From Streptomyces sp. NBC_00568 (GTDB taxonomy: Bacteria > Actinomycetota > Actinomycetes > Streptomycetales > Streptomycetaceae): a stretch of 64,000 bases of DNA. This document shows positions 14,913 to 23,998 of the stretch, piece after piece. Below the pieces are notes generated by a model, which worked only from the letters and a program-made list of their open reading frames with translations, made no database searches and had not been told where the DNA came from. The translations under genes were made by a program, and so were the position numbers. The stretch's first letter is position 1; each line of letters begins with the position of its first letter. Where the stretch lies: NCBI RefSeq assembly GCF_026341855.1, contig NZ_JAPENW010000001.1, positions 3,587,001 through 3,651,000 on the forward strand, in the 5' to 3' direction.

Positions 14913-16526
14913 TCACCCCTTGCTGACCGCAGCCAGGATCTCCGGCAGGCGCCGGGCCGTCCGGGGCGCCGCCAGCCGGAGCCCGAGCAGTGTGATCAGC
15001 GCCCCGTAGACGGCCCCCACGGGCAGCAGCAGCCAGCTCCACCGGTCCCCGTCCGCGCTCACGTTCAGCCAGATCGTGAGGGCGATGACGGGGGCGGCCA
15101 GCAGAGCGGCCGCGACCATGCCGCCGAAGATGGAGATCCAGGCGAGTCCGGCCTGACCGGGGGCCACGTTCTTGTAGCCCTCCTGGGGGATGGAGTACGG
15201 AAAGCGGGCCGAGGACCAGGCGCCGGTCGCCAGCATCGCGCCGAGCAGTGCGAAGGACAGGCCGAGCACCTCGGGCAGCTGGCGCCAGGCATCGAGCAGC
15301 GAGGTCGTCAGGACGGTCACGAGCGTCGCGTACGGCAGGGTGATCACCAGCAGGGCCAGCGCACGCCCGCGCAGTTCGACGTACGCGTCACGGGTCGAGG
15401 AGATCGTCATCGCGACCATCCAGAACGCGGACGTGTCCTGCCCGAACTGGTTGTACATCTGGATCCCGAGCATCCCCGCCGCGAAGCACGCGAAGTAGAC
15501 CGTGCCGGTCCCCTGAAGGGCGTTGAACACCGGCACGATCAGCCCGATGGCCAGTGAGGTCACCCACGCCGCCTTGGTCTTCGGATCGCGCCACACGTAC
15601 CGCAGACTGCGCTCCATGACCGTGCCGGTGCGTCCGGCCGGCAGCAGCCGCCCGATCCCCGACGAGCCCCGGTCCCGTGCGGCGGGCTCCGCCGACTGGA
15701 GCGTGGACCCGTCGGGCGAGGTCATCAGCCGTGTCAGATGGCGGGACCAGAGAGCCAGCAACCCCGCCAGGGCGGCCGCGCACAGCGCGAGTTGGGCGAT
15801 CCCGCTGCCGTACGATCCGTCGCTCACCGAGTCCACCGCGCCGATCGCCGACGCGGGCGGCACCCAGCGCAGCACGTCCGCCGCCGGGTCCAGCGTCGAC
15901 AGCCCGCCCGCCGAACCGAGGCGCTGCGCGCCGAAGTTGACCAGCTGCACGCCGACCGCGACGACCAGTCCGCTGAGCACCGCCAGATCGCGGCCCTTGC
16001 GGCTGGACAGCAGCCGGATGTTGGCGGCCGCGACGGCCCGGGCGAGGGCCACACAGACCAGCAGGGCGAGCGCCAGGGCGACGGCCGCCGTCACGTACGC
16101 CGCCGTCCCGTGCGCGACCGAGATCACCGAGCCGACCAGCAGGCAGAGGGTGAAGAGCGGCCCGATGCCGACCAGCGAGGCGGCCAGCAGCGCCCGGACG
16201 AGCGGCTGCGGCCGCAGCGGCAGCATCACCAGCCGCGTCGGATCGAGCGTCTCGTCGCCGCCGGGGAAGAACAGCGGCATCACGGCCCAGCCGAGCGCCG
16301 TCACCGTCACGAGCGCCACGGCGACGGTGGTGGCGTGCGCGTTGCCGCGCAGCGCGATCAGCCCGATCAGCTGGAGCGCGGCGACGAACAGGACGAGCAC
16401 CAGGGAGACGAGGTAGGCGGCCCGCCGCCCGGCGGACTGCCGCAGCCCGTTGCGCAGGAGCGACAGCTTCAGACGGACGACGACGGGCGTGATCGACGCG
16501 GCGGAGACGCCGCTGCCGGCGCTCAC
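14913..16526 (-). CDS. ABC transporter permease
   Basis: 537 residues of strongly hydrophobic sequence with about 10-12 predicted membrane spans (for example LVLVLFVAALQLIGLIAL near residues 40-57 and a cluster of spans at the C-terminus). Its start overlaps the stop of the ATPase gene by 4 bp (ATGA), so the two form an ABC-2-like exporter of the type with one long permease and one ATPase. No substrate-binding protein or periplasmic domain; export is therefore more likely than import. Substrate unknown. Confidence 0.88.
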   Translation of the reverse strand: MSAGSGVSAASITPVVVRLKLSLLRNGLRQSAGRRAAYLVSLVLVLFVAALQLIGLIALRGNAHATTVAVALVTVTALGWAVMPLFFPGGDETLDPTRLVMLPLRPQPLVRALLAASLVGIGPLFTLCLLVGSVISVAHGTAAYVTAAVALALALLVCVALARAVAAANIRLLSSRKGRDLAVLSGLVVAVGVQLVNFGAQRLGSAGGLSTLDPAADVLRWVPPASAIGAVDSVSDGSYGSGIAQLALCAAALAGLLALWSRHLTRLMTSPDGSTLQSAEPAARDRGSSGIGRLLPAGRTGTVMERSLRYVWRDPKTKAAWVTSLAIGLIVPVFNALQGTGTVYFACFAAGMLGIQMYNQFGQDTSAFWMVAMTISSTRDAYVELRGRALALLVITLPYATLVTVLTTSLLDAWRQLPEVLGLSFALLGAMLATGAWSSARFPYSIPQEGYKNVAPGQAGLAWISIFGGMVAAALLAAPVIALTIWLNVSADGDRWSWLLLPVGAVYGALITLLGLRLAAPRTARRLPEILAAVSKG

Positions 16527-17320
16527 CGGGGAGCCCCGCCGCCCAGCCAGTCCAGGTCAGTCGCGGTGCCGCGGCCGTGCGCGCCGACCAGTTCCAGGAA
16601 AGCCTGCTGGAGCGAGGGCGCGCTGCCGCGCACCTCCGCGAGAGGGCCGTACGCGCGGATGCGCCCGGCGGCCATGACGGCGACCCAGTCGCACAGCGAC
16701 TCGACCAGCTCCATCACGTGGGAGGAGAAGACGACGGTGGCGCCGGAAGCGGTGTACCGCTCCAGGACACCGCGGATGATCTGCGCGGAGACCGGGTCGA
16801 CGCCCTCGAACGGCTCGTCGAGGAAGAGGACTTCGGGGTTGTGGAGGAGGGCGCAGGCCAGACCGATCTTCTTGCGCATGCCGGTCGAGTAGTCGACGAC
16901 GAGTTTGTGCTGCGCGCCCGCGAGGTCGAGGACGTCGAGGAGCTGGGTGGCGCGCTTGTCGACCTCGGCACCGGGCAGGCCGCGCAACCGGCCGGTGTAC
17001 CCGAGCAGTTCCCGCCCGGAGAGCCGCTCGAAGAGCCGGAGCCCCTCGGGCAGCACGCCGATCCGCGCCTTCACCTCCACCGGGTCGCGCCACACGTCGT
17101 GACCGACCACCTCGACGGTGCCCTGATCGGGCCTGAGCAGCCCGGTCACCATCGACAGGGTGGTGGTCTTGCCGGCCCCGTTGGGACCGACGAGCCCGAT
17201 GAACCGGCCCGCGGGCAGCTCCAGATCGATCCCGGCGACGGCGACCTGTTCCCCGAACCGCTTCCAGAGCCCTCGCACGCGTACGGCGGGCACGCCGTCG
17301 TCCTTCGCTCCCTCGGTCAT
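16523..17320 (-). CDS. ABC transporter ATP-binding protein
   Basis: 265 residues with Walker A GPNGAGKTT, a Q-loop region, signature DYSTGMRKKIGLACALLHNP (variant of LSGGQ), Walker B EVLFLDEPFEGVDP and H-switch SSHVMELVE. It drives the permease encoded immediately downstream (4-bp overlap). The family includes antibiotic- and peptide-export ATPases. Confidence 0.92.
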   Translation of the reverse strand: MTEGAKDDGVPAVRVRGLWKRFGEQVAVAGIDLELPAGRFIGLVGPNGAGKTTTLSMVTGLLRPDQGTVEVVGHDVWRDPVEVKARIGVLPEGLRLFERLSGRELLGYTGRLRGLPGAEVDKRATQLLDVLDLAGAQHKLVVDYSTGMRKKIGLACALLHNPEVLFLDEPFEGVDPVSAQIIRGVLERYTASGATVVFSSHVMELVESLCDWVAVMAAGRIRAYGPLAEVRGSAPSLQQAFLELVGAHGRGTATDLDWLGGGAPR

Positions 17321-17392
17321 GTAGGCACCCTAAGGGCCGACGGGCCGGCCCGGGGGTGTGGAGTACGGCGCGACCAGCCACGACGGAGCCCG

Positions 17393-17417
17393 GCCGCCGG
17401 GCCATCGCTCCGGCGGC
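17393..17417 (-). terminator. hairpin downstream of primase-like gene
   Basis: 8-bp stem gccgccgg / ccggcggc with a 9-nt loop, 14 bp past the stop of the minus-strand gene at 17431. Confidence 0.5.
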
Positions 17418-17430
17418 GCGGATCGCGCCG

Positions 17431-18084
17431 TTACCGATCCCGTCCGCAGGCGTAGGCCAGCGGCGAGATCAGCTCCTCCGCGTCCGGCAGCCAGCGGTTC
17501 GCGTGCGTCGGCCGGCAGGCCCACTGCACGGCACCCCGGGAGCCGAACCGGGTGGGCGGCGCGGCCACATAGGTCCCCTCGCCGAGCGCGGCCAGGTCGA
17601 GCGAGGCCGGCGGCCAGCCCAGCTTCCGTACGAGATCGGGGACCTTCGCCGCGGCGCCGGGAAGCACGAAGAAGTGCATGCGCCGGTCCGGTGTGCAGGT
17701 CACAGGACCGAGGGTGAGCTCCATCCGCTCCATGCGGGCGAGCGCCAGGAACCCGGCCGTCTCGGGCACGTCGATCGCGTCGAACGTACGCCCCGTGGGC
17801 AGCAGGATCGACGCCGTCGGCTGCTTCGACCAGAGCCGGCGCGCGACGGTCGCACTGCCCGTCGCCTGAGTCGCCCAGTCCTCGCGCGCCGGATGCGCTC
17901 CGGGCACGGCACAGGCCGGCTCTCCGCAGGAGCAGCGCTGCACTCCGCCGGCCGCTTCCAGCCAAGTGCCGGGGAACACGTCCCAGTGGCGTTCCTCGGC
18001 ATAGCGCACGGCGGCTTCCTGCAGCGATTCGCCACGCTGCTTCGGGATCTGTGCGGACTCGGTGCCTGCGATGGTCTCTTCCAC
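17431..18084 (-). CDS. bifunctional primase/polymerase (Prim-Pol N-terminal) domain protein
   Basis: 217 residues from GTG 18084 (GGGAG ten bases upstream); a GTG at 18108 is possible. N-terminal RYAEERHWDVFPGTWLE and Cys-rich CSCGEPACAVPGAHPARE followed by TGRTFDAIDVPE resemble the small stand-alone primase-polymerase-like proteins common in Streptomyces chromosomes. No helicase domain follows, and there is no plasmid or phage context, so a replication role is not implied. Function unknown. Confidence 0.75.
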   Translation of the reverse strand: MEETIAGTESAQIPKQRGESLQEAAVRYAEERHWDVFPGTWLEAAGGVQRCSCGEPACAVPGAHPAREDWATQATGSATVARRLWSKQPTASILLPTGRTFDAIDVPETAGFLALARMERMELTLGPVTCTPDRRMHFFVLPGAAAKVPDLVRKLGWPPASLDLAALGEGTYVAAPPTRFGSRGAVQWACRPTHANRWLPDAEELISPLAYACGRDR

Positions 18085-18389
18085 GTGGGACTCAACTCCC
18101 GGGTCCACCTCGGGTTACGGGGGACACGCGCGCGGGGGAGGGGCATCGATTCCGCGCCTGGGGCGCATGGATGCACGTGTGGGGGCGCGCAGGGGGAACG
18201 GCAGCCGGTAGTGGGTAATCAGGGGTGGGGTCGGGCAACCGCCCTTACCCCGGCAATCCTCACATGTCTCGCATCTTCGGTATGTCTGCGGGGCATTGAT
18301 CTTCCTGGCCGACTTCTTTCGACGGGTCGGCCCGTGAAGACACGTCAACTCGGTGCGTGGGCAGGCACCGCAGCCACAGGGGGTACGCC
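18085..18389. other. divergent promoter region (305 bp)
   Basis: Separates the primase-like gene and the TPR regulator. Only the ribosome site AGGGGG before 18390 stands out; no clear promoter or repeat seen. Confidence 0.5.
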
Positions 18390-19775
18390 ATGGCCGCAAG
18401 GCCACTCATCGCCAGGCAGCCGAACGAACGACTGCAGGCACTCATCCAGGAAGCGGGCTGCTCGAACGCCGGGCTGGCCCGCCGGGTCAACATGTGCGGG
18501 GCGGAACACGGACTCGATCTGCGCTACGACAAGACGTCCGTCGCACGCTGGCTGCGTGGCCAGCAGCCGCGCGGACGAGCTCCGGCGATCATCGCCGAGG
18601 CGCTCGGCCGCAAGCTCGGCCGGACGGTCACGATCGACGAGATCGGCATGGCCAACGGCAAGAACCTCGCGTCCGGCGTCGGTCTCCAGTTCTCGCCGAC
18701 GATACTGGGCGCGATCGAGCAGGTCTGCGAACTGTGGCGCAGCGACGTGGGGCGGCGGGACTTCCTGTCCGGCTCGTCCGTCGCCTCCTCCGCGCTCGTC
18801 GAGCCGAGCCGCGACTGGCTGATCTCGGCACCGGACTCGCAGGTCGCCCGCTCGGCGGGCCCGCGCGTCGGGATCTCGGACGTGGCGGCGGTCCGCGCGA
18901 TGACCCAGGCCCTGGTCGAGCTCGACCACCAGTACGGCAGCGGGCATGTGCGCCCGGTCGTCGTGCACTACCTGAACAGCGTGGTCTCCGGGCTGCTCGC
19001 CGGCTCCTACCGGGAGGCCGTCGGACGCGAACTGTTCGCCGCCGTGTCCCGGTTGACGGAGCTCGCCGGCTACATGGCCATCGACACGGGCCAACCCGGG
19101 CTCGCCCAGCGCTACTACATCCAGGCGCTGCGGCTCGCCCAGGCGGCCGGGGACCGCGGCTACGGCGGGTACGTCCTCGCCGCGTCCATGAGCCACCTGG
19201 CCGCCCAGCTCGGCAACCCGCGCGAGATCGCGCAGTTGGCGCGTGCGGCGCAGGAGGGGGCACGCGGGCGGGTGACACCGCGGGCGGAGTCGATGTTCCA
19301 CGCGGCCGAGGCGCGCGGGCACGCGCTGATGGGCGACGCACGTGCCGCGCAGGTGGCGTCCGGGCGGGCCGTGACCGCTCTGGAGGGCGCCGACCCGGCC
19401 TCCGGGGACGACCCGACGTGGATCGCGCACTTCGACGAGGCCTATCTGGCCGACGAGTTGGCCCACTGCCACCGGGACCTCGGCCAGGCCGAGGCCGCCG
19501 CGCGGTGCGCCGAGGAGTCTCTCGCCGGACATCCCGAGTCGCGTGCCCGCCGCCGCGCCATCGGCTATGTCCTGCTGGCCACGGCACAGGTCCAGCAGCG
19601 CGAGGTGGAGCAGGCCTGCAACACCGGTCTGCGCGCCGTCGAACTGCTCGGCACGCTCCGTTCCAACCGGGGTGCCGAGTATCTGGAGGACCTGCAGCAG
19701 CGCCTGGAACCGTTCCGGGACGAGGCGGTGGTACGGGAGTTCGGGGCGCGCATGGAGTTGCAGGCGGCGGCGTGA
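18390..19775 (+). CDS. helix-turn-helix/TPR regulator, NsdA-like
   Basis: 461 residues from ATG 18390, chosen for AGGGGG six bases upstream over an ATG 33 bp earlier. N-terminal segment (residues 10-75, RLQALIQEAGCSNAGLARRV, SVARWLRGQQPRGRAPAII) resembles an atypical HTH; the rest is tetratricopeptide-like helical repeats (RYYIQALRLAQAAGDRGYGG, SMFHAAEARGHALMGDARAA, LADELAHCHRDLGQAEAAAR). Proteins of this build (NsdA and relatives) influence antibiotic production and development in Streptomyces. A possible cytoplasmic regulator; target unknown. Confidence 0.75.
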   Translation: MAARPLIARQPNERLQALIQEAGCSNAGLARRVNMCGAEHGLDLRYDKTSVARWLRGQQPRGRAPAIIAEALGRKLGRTVTIDEIGMANGKNLASGVGLQFSPTILGAIEQVCELWRSDVGRRDFLSGSSVASSALVEPSRDWLISAPDSQVARSAGPRVGISDVAAVRAMTQALVELDHQYGSGHVRPVVVHYLNSVVSGLLAGSYREAVGRELFAAVSRLTELAGYMAIDTGQPGLAQRYYIQALRLAQAAGDRGYGGYVLAASMSHLAAQLGNPREIAQLARAAQEGARGRVTPRAESMFHAAEARGHALMGDARAAQVASGRAVTALEGADPASGDDPTWIAHFDEAYLADELAHCHRDLGQAEAAARCAEESLAGHPESRARRRAIGYVLLATAQVQQREVEQACNTGLRAVELLGTLRSNRGAEYLEDLQQRLEPFRDEAVVREFGARMELQAAA

Positions 19776-20191
19776 ACGCACGGGTGGGGCACGTGGGTTG
19801 AGTGTCGGCGTCCCGGCGCGGACGGACCGGTGCGTGCCCCGGCGGGGGCGCACGCCGCGTGCGCCCCACGGGAACTGCGGCGTGCGGAGTACGGCCGGGC
19901 CGTATCGGCGAGGGGTGCGGTAGCGCGATCGCCGGGTCCGGTGCGGGCGTGATCATTTATCTCACGCTCCCCCGCCGCCGCGCACGTGACCATATGGCCT
20001 GTACCGGCGTGAACGCCGGGAAAACGAGGGCGCTGTGAGCGGAGGATGTGAAATACAGCGCTTTCGGGGGCGGTTTCGTTACCCGTGTCACAGGGTGCGG
20101 GGGTCGGGTCCCGTGCTGCGTGGCACCGGGCTGCGGGGACCCGGTAGCGTGAGCCGACGATCCCGAAGGTCCCCCATTCGTAGGAGTCCCG
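19776..20191. other. 416-bp spacer
   Basis: No gene seen. The last part holds TAGCGT at about 20146, a plausible -10 element without a good -35, and the TAGGAG ribosome site before GTG 20192. Confidence 0.45.
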
Positions 20192-21904
20192 GTGACGCAG
20201 AGTGGACAGGGCGAGGAGCCCTCGGCGCGGCCCGCGCGCGAAGGCATCGTGCTGCCCTCCGACGGCAGCGAGCCGCTGCTGCCGGGTACGACGGGTGACA
20301 GTGCCACCCCGGCGGGTGGTCAGGCCTGGGGCAGGCCGTGGGGCCCCGACCAGTCGGCCGCCCCGGCGCCGCAGCCCGGTGACGGCTGGGGAGCGCCGGT
20401 GAACGGCACCCAGGCGTGGGGCGCCGCCGAGCCGTCCCCGCCGACGCCCTCCACCCCGGAGTGGGGCGCCTCCGCGTCCTCCGGGTCCCAGGGCTGGCCT
20501 GCTTCGGACCCGCACGGCTCCCAGCAGGCGCAGGGCTTCGCCCAGCCGCAGGCGTCCGGCGCCGGACCGCTGCCGCCCGAGGCCGCGCAGGCGTCGTCGT
20601 ACGGCGCGCAGAACGGCTATGCGCCGGGGGCGCACGGCTCGCAGGCGGCGGCCGGCTACGACGGCTATGACGGCTACGGGGCCCAAGGCCAGCAGGGTCA
20701 GCAGGGCGGGCACACCGGACAGTCCGTGCCGCTTCCGCCCGGCGGCGATGACGGGGCGACCCAATACATTCCATACATTCCGGCCGCCCCGGGTGGCGAC
20801 GAGGGCGCGACGCAGTTCATCCCGCCCGTCTCCGCCGCGCCGGACGGCGCCACCCAGTACATACCGCCGGTGGGACCGGGCGCGCTGCCGCCGGAGGTCC
20901 AGGCCGACGCGACGCGGTTCCTCGGGCGGACGCCGCAGGGCGGCCCCGGCGCCGGAGCCATGCCGCCCGCGGCCGGTTCGGACGCCGACGCCACGCAGTA
21001 CATCGCTCCCGTGCCCGCGCAGTCGGCCGGGTCCTACGGAATACCCTCCGGCGGGCCGGAGGAGCGACAGCCCCCCGCCGAGTTCGACAACCTCTTCCGC
21101 AGTGAGCCGGAGGCGCACGGGTCGACGCAGATGATGCCGCGCATCGACGCGTCCGCACCGCAGGCCCCGCACGACACGTACGGCGCGCAGACCGCGCCCG
21201 GCGCACCCGGTGGCCGGGCCGCCGCACGGCGTGGCGGCGCGTCCGACGGCGACGGAGCGGGCGGCGGTGGCGGCGGCCGTTCGCGCGTCCCGGTGATCGC
21301 GGCCGTCGGCATCGGCATCATCGTGCTCGGCATCGGCGCCGGAGCGGCGCTCAGCGGCGGCGGAGGCGACGACGGCAAGGAAGACACCGGCAAGCCGGTG
21401 TCCGCGACGGCGCCCGCCACGCAGGGCTCGTCGGCACCCGCCGCCGACCCGGCGAAGGCACAGGCCGTCGAACTGGACAAGCTCCTCGCCGACAGCAGCG
21501 ACAGCCGTGACGCGGTGATCAACGCCGTGGCCGACGTGAAGGTGTGCAACAACCTCGACCAGGCGGCCAGTGATCTGCGGGACGCGGCCGAGCAGCGGGG
21601 CGAGCTGGTGACCCGGCTCTCCGCCCTCGCGGTCGACAAGCTGCCGAACCACGCCGAGCTGTCCGCCGCCCTCACCAACGGCTGGAAGGCCTCCGCGGCC
21701 GCCGACAACCACTACGCGGCCTGGGCCGACCAGGTCAAGGACAAGAAGGGCTGCCGCAAGGGCCACGCCCGCACCACCGGCCAGACCCTGGCGGCCAACC
21801 AGGCCAGCGGTACGGCCTCCACCGAGAAGGAGAAGGCCGCGAGGCTGTGGAACTCCATCGCCTCCAAGTACGGCCTGACGCAGCGGGCCCGCACCCAGCT
21901 CTGA
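20192..21904 (+). CDS. single-pass membrane protein with disordered N-terminus and ATQ repeats
   Basis: 570 residues. Residues 1-360 are Pro/Gly/Gln/Ala-rich and disordered; residues about 190-320 carry six related motifs, GATQYIP, GATQFIP, GATQYIP, DATRFLG, DATQYIA and GSTQMMP. A single membrane span (VIAAVGIGIIVLGIGAGAAL) near residue 375 is followed by a ~190-residue extracytoplasmic domain with two Cys (VCNNLD, KKGCRKGH) that could form a disulfide. The topology (inside N-terminus, outside C-terminus) and the threonines suit a kinase-regulated sensor or scaffold (inference). Not a known family to me. Confidence 0.8.
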   Translation: MTQSGQGEEPSARPAREGIVLPSDGSEPLLPGTTGDSATPAGGQAWGRPWGPDQSAAPAPQPGDGWGAPVNGTQAWGAAEPSPPTPSTPEWGASASSGSQGWPASDPHGSQQAQGFAQPQASGAGPLPPEAAQASSYGAQNGYAPGAHGSQAAAGYDGYDGYGAQGQQGQQGGHTGQSVPLPPGGDDGATQYIPYIPAAPGGDEGATQFIPPVSAAPDGATQYIPPVGPGALPPEVQADATRFLGRTPQGGPGAGAMPPAAGSDADATQYIAPVPAQSAGSYGIPSGGPEERQPPAEFDNLFRSEPEAHGSTQMMPRIDASAPQAPHDTYGAQTAPGAPGGRAAARRGGASDGDGAGGGGGGRSRVPVIAAVGIGIIVLGIGAGAALSGGGGDDGKEDTGKPVSATAPATQGSSAPAADPAKAQAVELDKLLADSSDSRDAVINAVADVKVCNNLDQAASDLRDAAEQRGELVTRLSALAVDKLPNHAELSAALTNGWKASAAADNHYAAWADQVKDKKGCRKGHARTTGQTLAANQASGTASTEKEKAARLWNSIASKYGLTQRARTQL

Positions 21905-21915
21905 CCCCTCCGGGT

Positions 21916-21940
21916 GGCCGGGGCGGGAGCCGCCCCGGCC
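21916..21940. terminator. bidirectional terminator
   Basis: Perfect 10-bp stem ggccggggcg / cgccccggcc with a 5-nt loop between convergent genes ending at 21904 and 21971. Confidence 0.8.
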
Positions 21941-21970
21941 GAGGACGACGTCCGTCCGGAGTGTTTCGCG

Positions 21971-23269
21971 CTAGTCCGCGTTCTCCAGCGTCTTCGACAT
22001 GTTGACGAACCCGCGCCGTGCCGCCGTCAGCTGACCGTTGCGTACGACCTGGAACGTCACGTCGGAGTTGATGAGACGCGGGAAGTCGACGGCCGCGATC
22101 ATGTCCTCGAAGCGCCAGCTGAGCGTCGGCGTGAGCCCGCCGGTGCTCACCTTCAGGCCGTTGTCGAGCGTGCGCCGGATGGTGAGCGACGAGACCTCGC
22201 CCGCGCCGATGGACTCGATGACCTTCTTCAGCACGGTGTACGCGATCCAGGTGGTCTGCACCCCGGCGTCATCCGGCACGATCCGGTTGTCGCCGAAGGC
22301 CTGCTCCTTGATCACCTTGCGCATCTGGTCCCAGCGAGGGTCGCTCGCCGTCGGGTACCAGCCGGTGATGTACGAGCCCTCGTAGGGGCCCGACCTGCCG
22401 CCGGTGGCGTCGATCTGCGACTGGTCGACGCTGCCGATGACGGTGCCGGTGCGTACCTTCGGGTAGCTCGTGCTGTCGCGCCGGAACGAGTCCATGAAGG
22501 TGTTGGTGCGGTCGCCGAGCGCGGGGACCACACAGCCCCGCACGGCCGCGTCGGAGGTCGCGTGCCGGAGCGCCTGCTGCGTCGGCACGGAGTACTCGGT
22601 GGCGTCCTCGGCCGCCCGCTGGTCCGCGGCCTCCGCGTGTCCCTGCTTCTTCAGGCCGGAGTTGAGCAGCACCGGGAGCTCGTCACCGGCGATGGTGTCG
22701 GGGCGGATGAGCGAGACCGGGCCGCAGTTCTTGCCGAGCTGCTCGCCGAGGCCGGCCAGCAGGGCCGGCTGGCCGCCGTTGACGGGGTACGAGAGGGGGC
22801 TGGTGAACTCGTCGTCGGTGACGCCGTAGCCCCCTATGTAGGGGATGCCCGCGCTTTCCAGCGGGGCGAGGAACGATTGGCTGTGCTGGCTGTAGGAACC
22901 GACGACCGCGACGACGTTCTCGTCGGCGGCCCGCACGGCGCAGTCCGCGGCGGAGACCGACTCGTTGTGGTCGTTGCAGGTGAGGACCTCGAGCTCCCGG
23001 CCGTTGATGCCGCCGTGGGCGTTGACCCAGCGTGCGTAGGCCTTCGCCAGCGCCGGCATGCCGGGCTTGTTGGTCGCGTTGGTCTTCTCCGGGGCCCAGG
23101 TCATCACCTTGATGGGGCCATCCCCGGAGCCCCCCGTGGCACCAGGGATGGCCCCGCACCCGACGGCGACCGACGCGCACGCCACCAGCGCGCTCGCGTA
23201 CAGCAGCATGGCCTTTAAGGGCCGGGGCGGAACGGGGGAGGTGGTGCGAGTACGTCGCCTACCGGTCAT
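21971..23269 (-). CDS. branched-chain-amino-acid-type ABC substrate-binding lipoprotein (contains TTA codon)
   Basis: 432 residues from ATG 23269. Signal sequence with basic TGRRRTRTT, a hydrophobic stretch AMLLYASALVACASVAVGC and a lipobox-like VAVGC, then the periplasmic-binding-protein type I (LivJ-like) fold: IKVMTWAPEKT, ALAKAYARWVNAHGGINGRE, VVAVVGSYSQHSQSFL, YITGWYPTASDPRW. It would bind an amino acid or similar solute outside the membrane. No permease or ATPase neighbours, so it is an orphan and may be sensory. A TTA codon at 23216-23218 in the signal peptide suggests bldA-dependent translation. Confidence 0.85.
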   Translation of the reverse strand: MTGRRRTRTTSPVPPRPLKAMLLYASALVACASVAVGCGAIPGATGGSGDGPIKVMTWAPEKTNATNKPGMPALAKAYARWVNAHGGINGRELEVLTCNDHNESVSAADCAVRAADENVVAVVGSYSQHSQSFLAPLESAGIPYIGGYGVTDDEFTSPLSYPVNGGQPALLAGLGEQLGKNCGPVSLIRPDTIAGDELPVLLNSGLKKQGHAEAADQRAAEDATEYSVPTQQALRHATSDAAVRGCVVPALGDRTNTFMDSFRRDSTSYPKVRTGTVIGSVDQSQIDATGGRSGPYEGSYITGWYPTASDPRWDQMRKVIKEQAFGDNRIVPDDAGVQTTWIAYTVLKKVIESIGAGEVSSLTIRRTLDNGLKVSTGGLTPTLSWRFEDMIAAVDFPRLINSDVTFQVVRNGQLTAARRGFVNMSKTLENAD

Positions 23270-23386
23270 GGACAGGCACGATTCCCTCACACCGAGAACC
23301 CTTGTGTGACCTTGGGTCGACACGGGGTGACGTAGAGGTGAATTGCGGGGGCCGATGAACTGCTTTTCACAGGGAACGTACGATCG

Positions 23387-23887
23387 GTGACCGTGCAAGG
23401 TTCGGAGAACTCTTCCCGTCGCGGCCGTCGCTCATCCACCATGGGCGGCATGCCACTGAACGACATGCCGTGGTGGCGCTGGCGCAGCAATGTGCGCTCC
23501 GCGCTGCACATGCTTTCCGACCCCGCCTTCCAGCGAGACGTCTGGCTCGCCGGTGTCGACGGATACGGGGACGTCACCGACGCCGTGTACCGCCTGGTCG
23601 AGGACACCTGGCTGGACAACTGGTCGGCCGAGAAATACGTCGGCACGATCTTCCGCGACTCCCAGGAGGCGGCCCTCGTGGACAGCGCCGTCCTGCGGGT
23701 GCTGCGGATCATGCACCAGGTCGGACCCGACGCGCCCGTCTCCGCCTATCTCGACCACCAGGCGTGGCCGGAGGCCCTGCAGGCCGCGCGCGCCGCGCAC
23801 GTACGGCTGGCCGCGAGCGACGGCGAGGACCCGGACGCGCCTCCGCGCACGCTGGAGGTCCTGCGCATCATGACGCGGTCGGCCTAG
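23387..23887 (+). CDS. conserved hypothetical protein
   Basis: 166 residues from GTG 23387 (ATG 23441 is an alternative). No known domain recognised. Soluble, rich in Trp in the middle (MPWWRWRSNVRSALHM, DVWLAGVDGYGDVTDAVY, EDTWLDNWSAEKYVG), compatible with a small helical SUKH- or effector-immunity-like fold, but this is a guess. It is divergent from the binding protein and 111 bp before purU. Confidence 0.7.
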   Translation: MTVQGSENSSRRGRRSSTMGGMPLNDMPWWRWRSNVRSALHMLSDPAFQRDVWLAGVDGYGDVTDAVYRLVEDTWLDNWSAEKYVGTIFRDSQEAALVDSAVLRVLRIMHQVGPDAPVSAYLDHQAWPEALQAARAAHVRLAASDGEDPDAPPRTLEVLRIMTRSA

Positions 23888-23998
23888 CGGTCGGCCCTGC
23901 GGGTCGGACAGTAGCGGGCGCCCGCGGGGTGTCCGCGGGGCGTCCGTGTGGCGGGACGACACTCCGCCCCGGGCGCCTGGTATGGGACGCTGTCCCGC

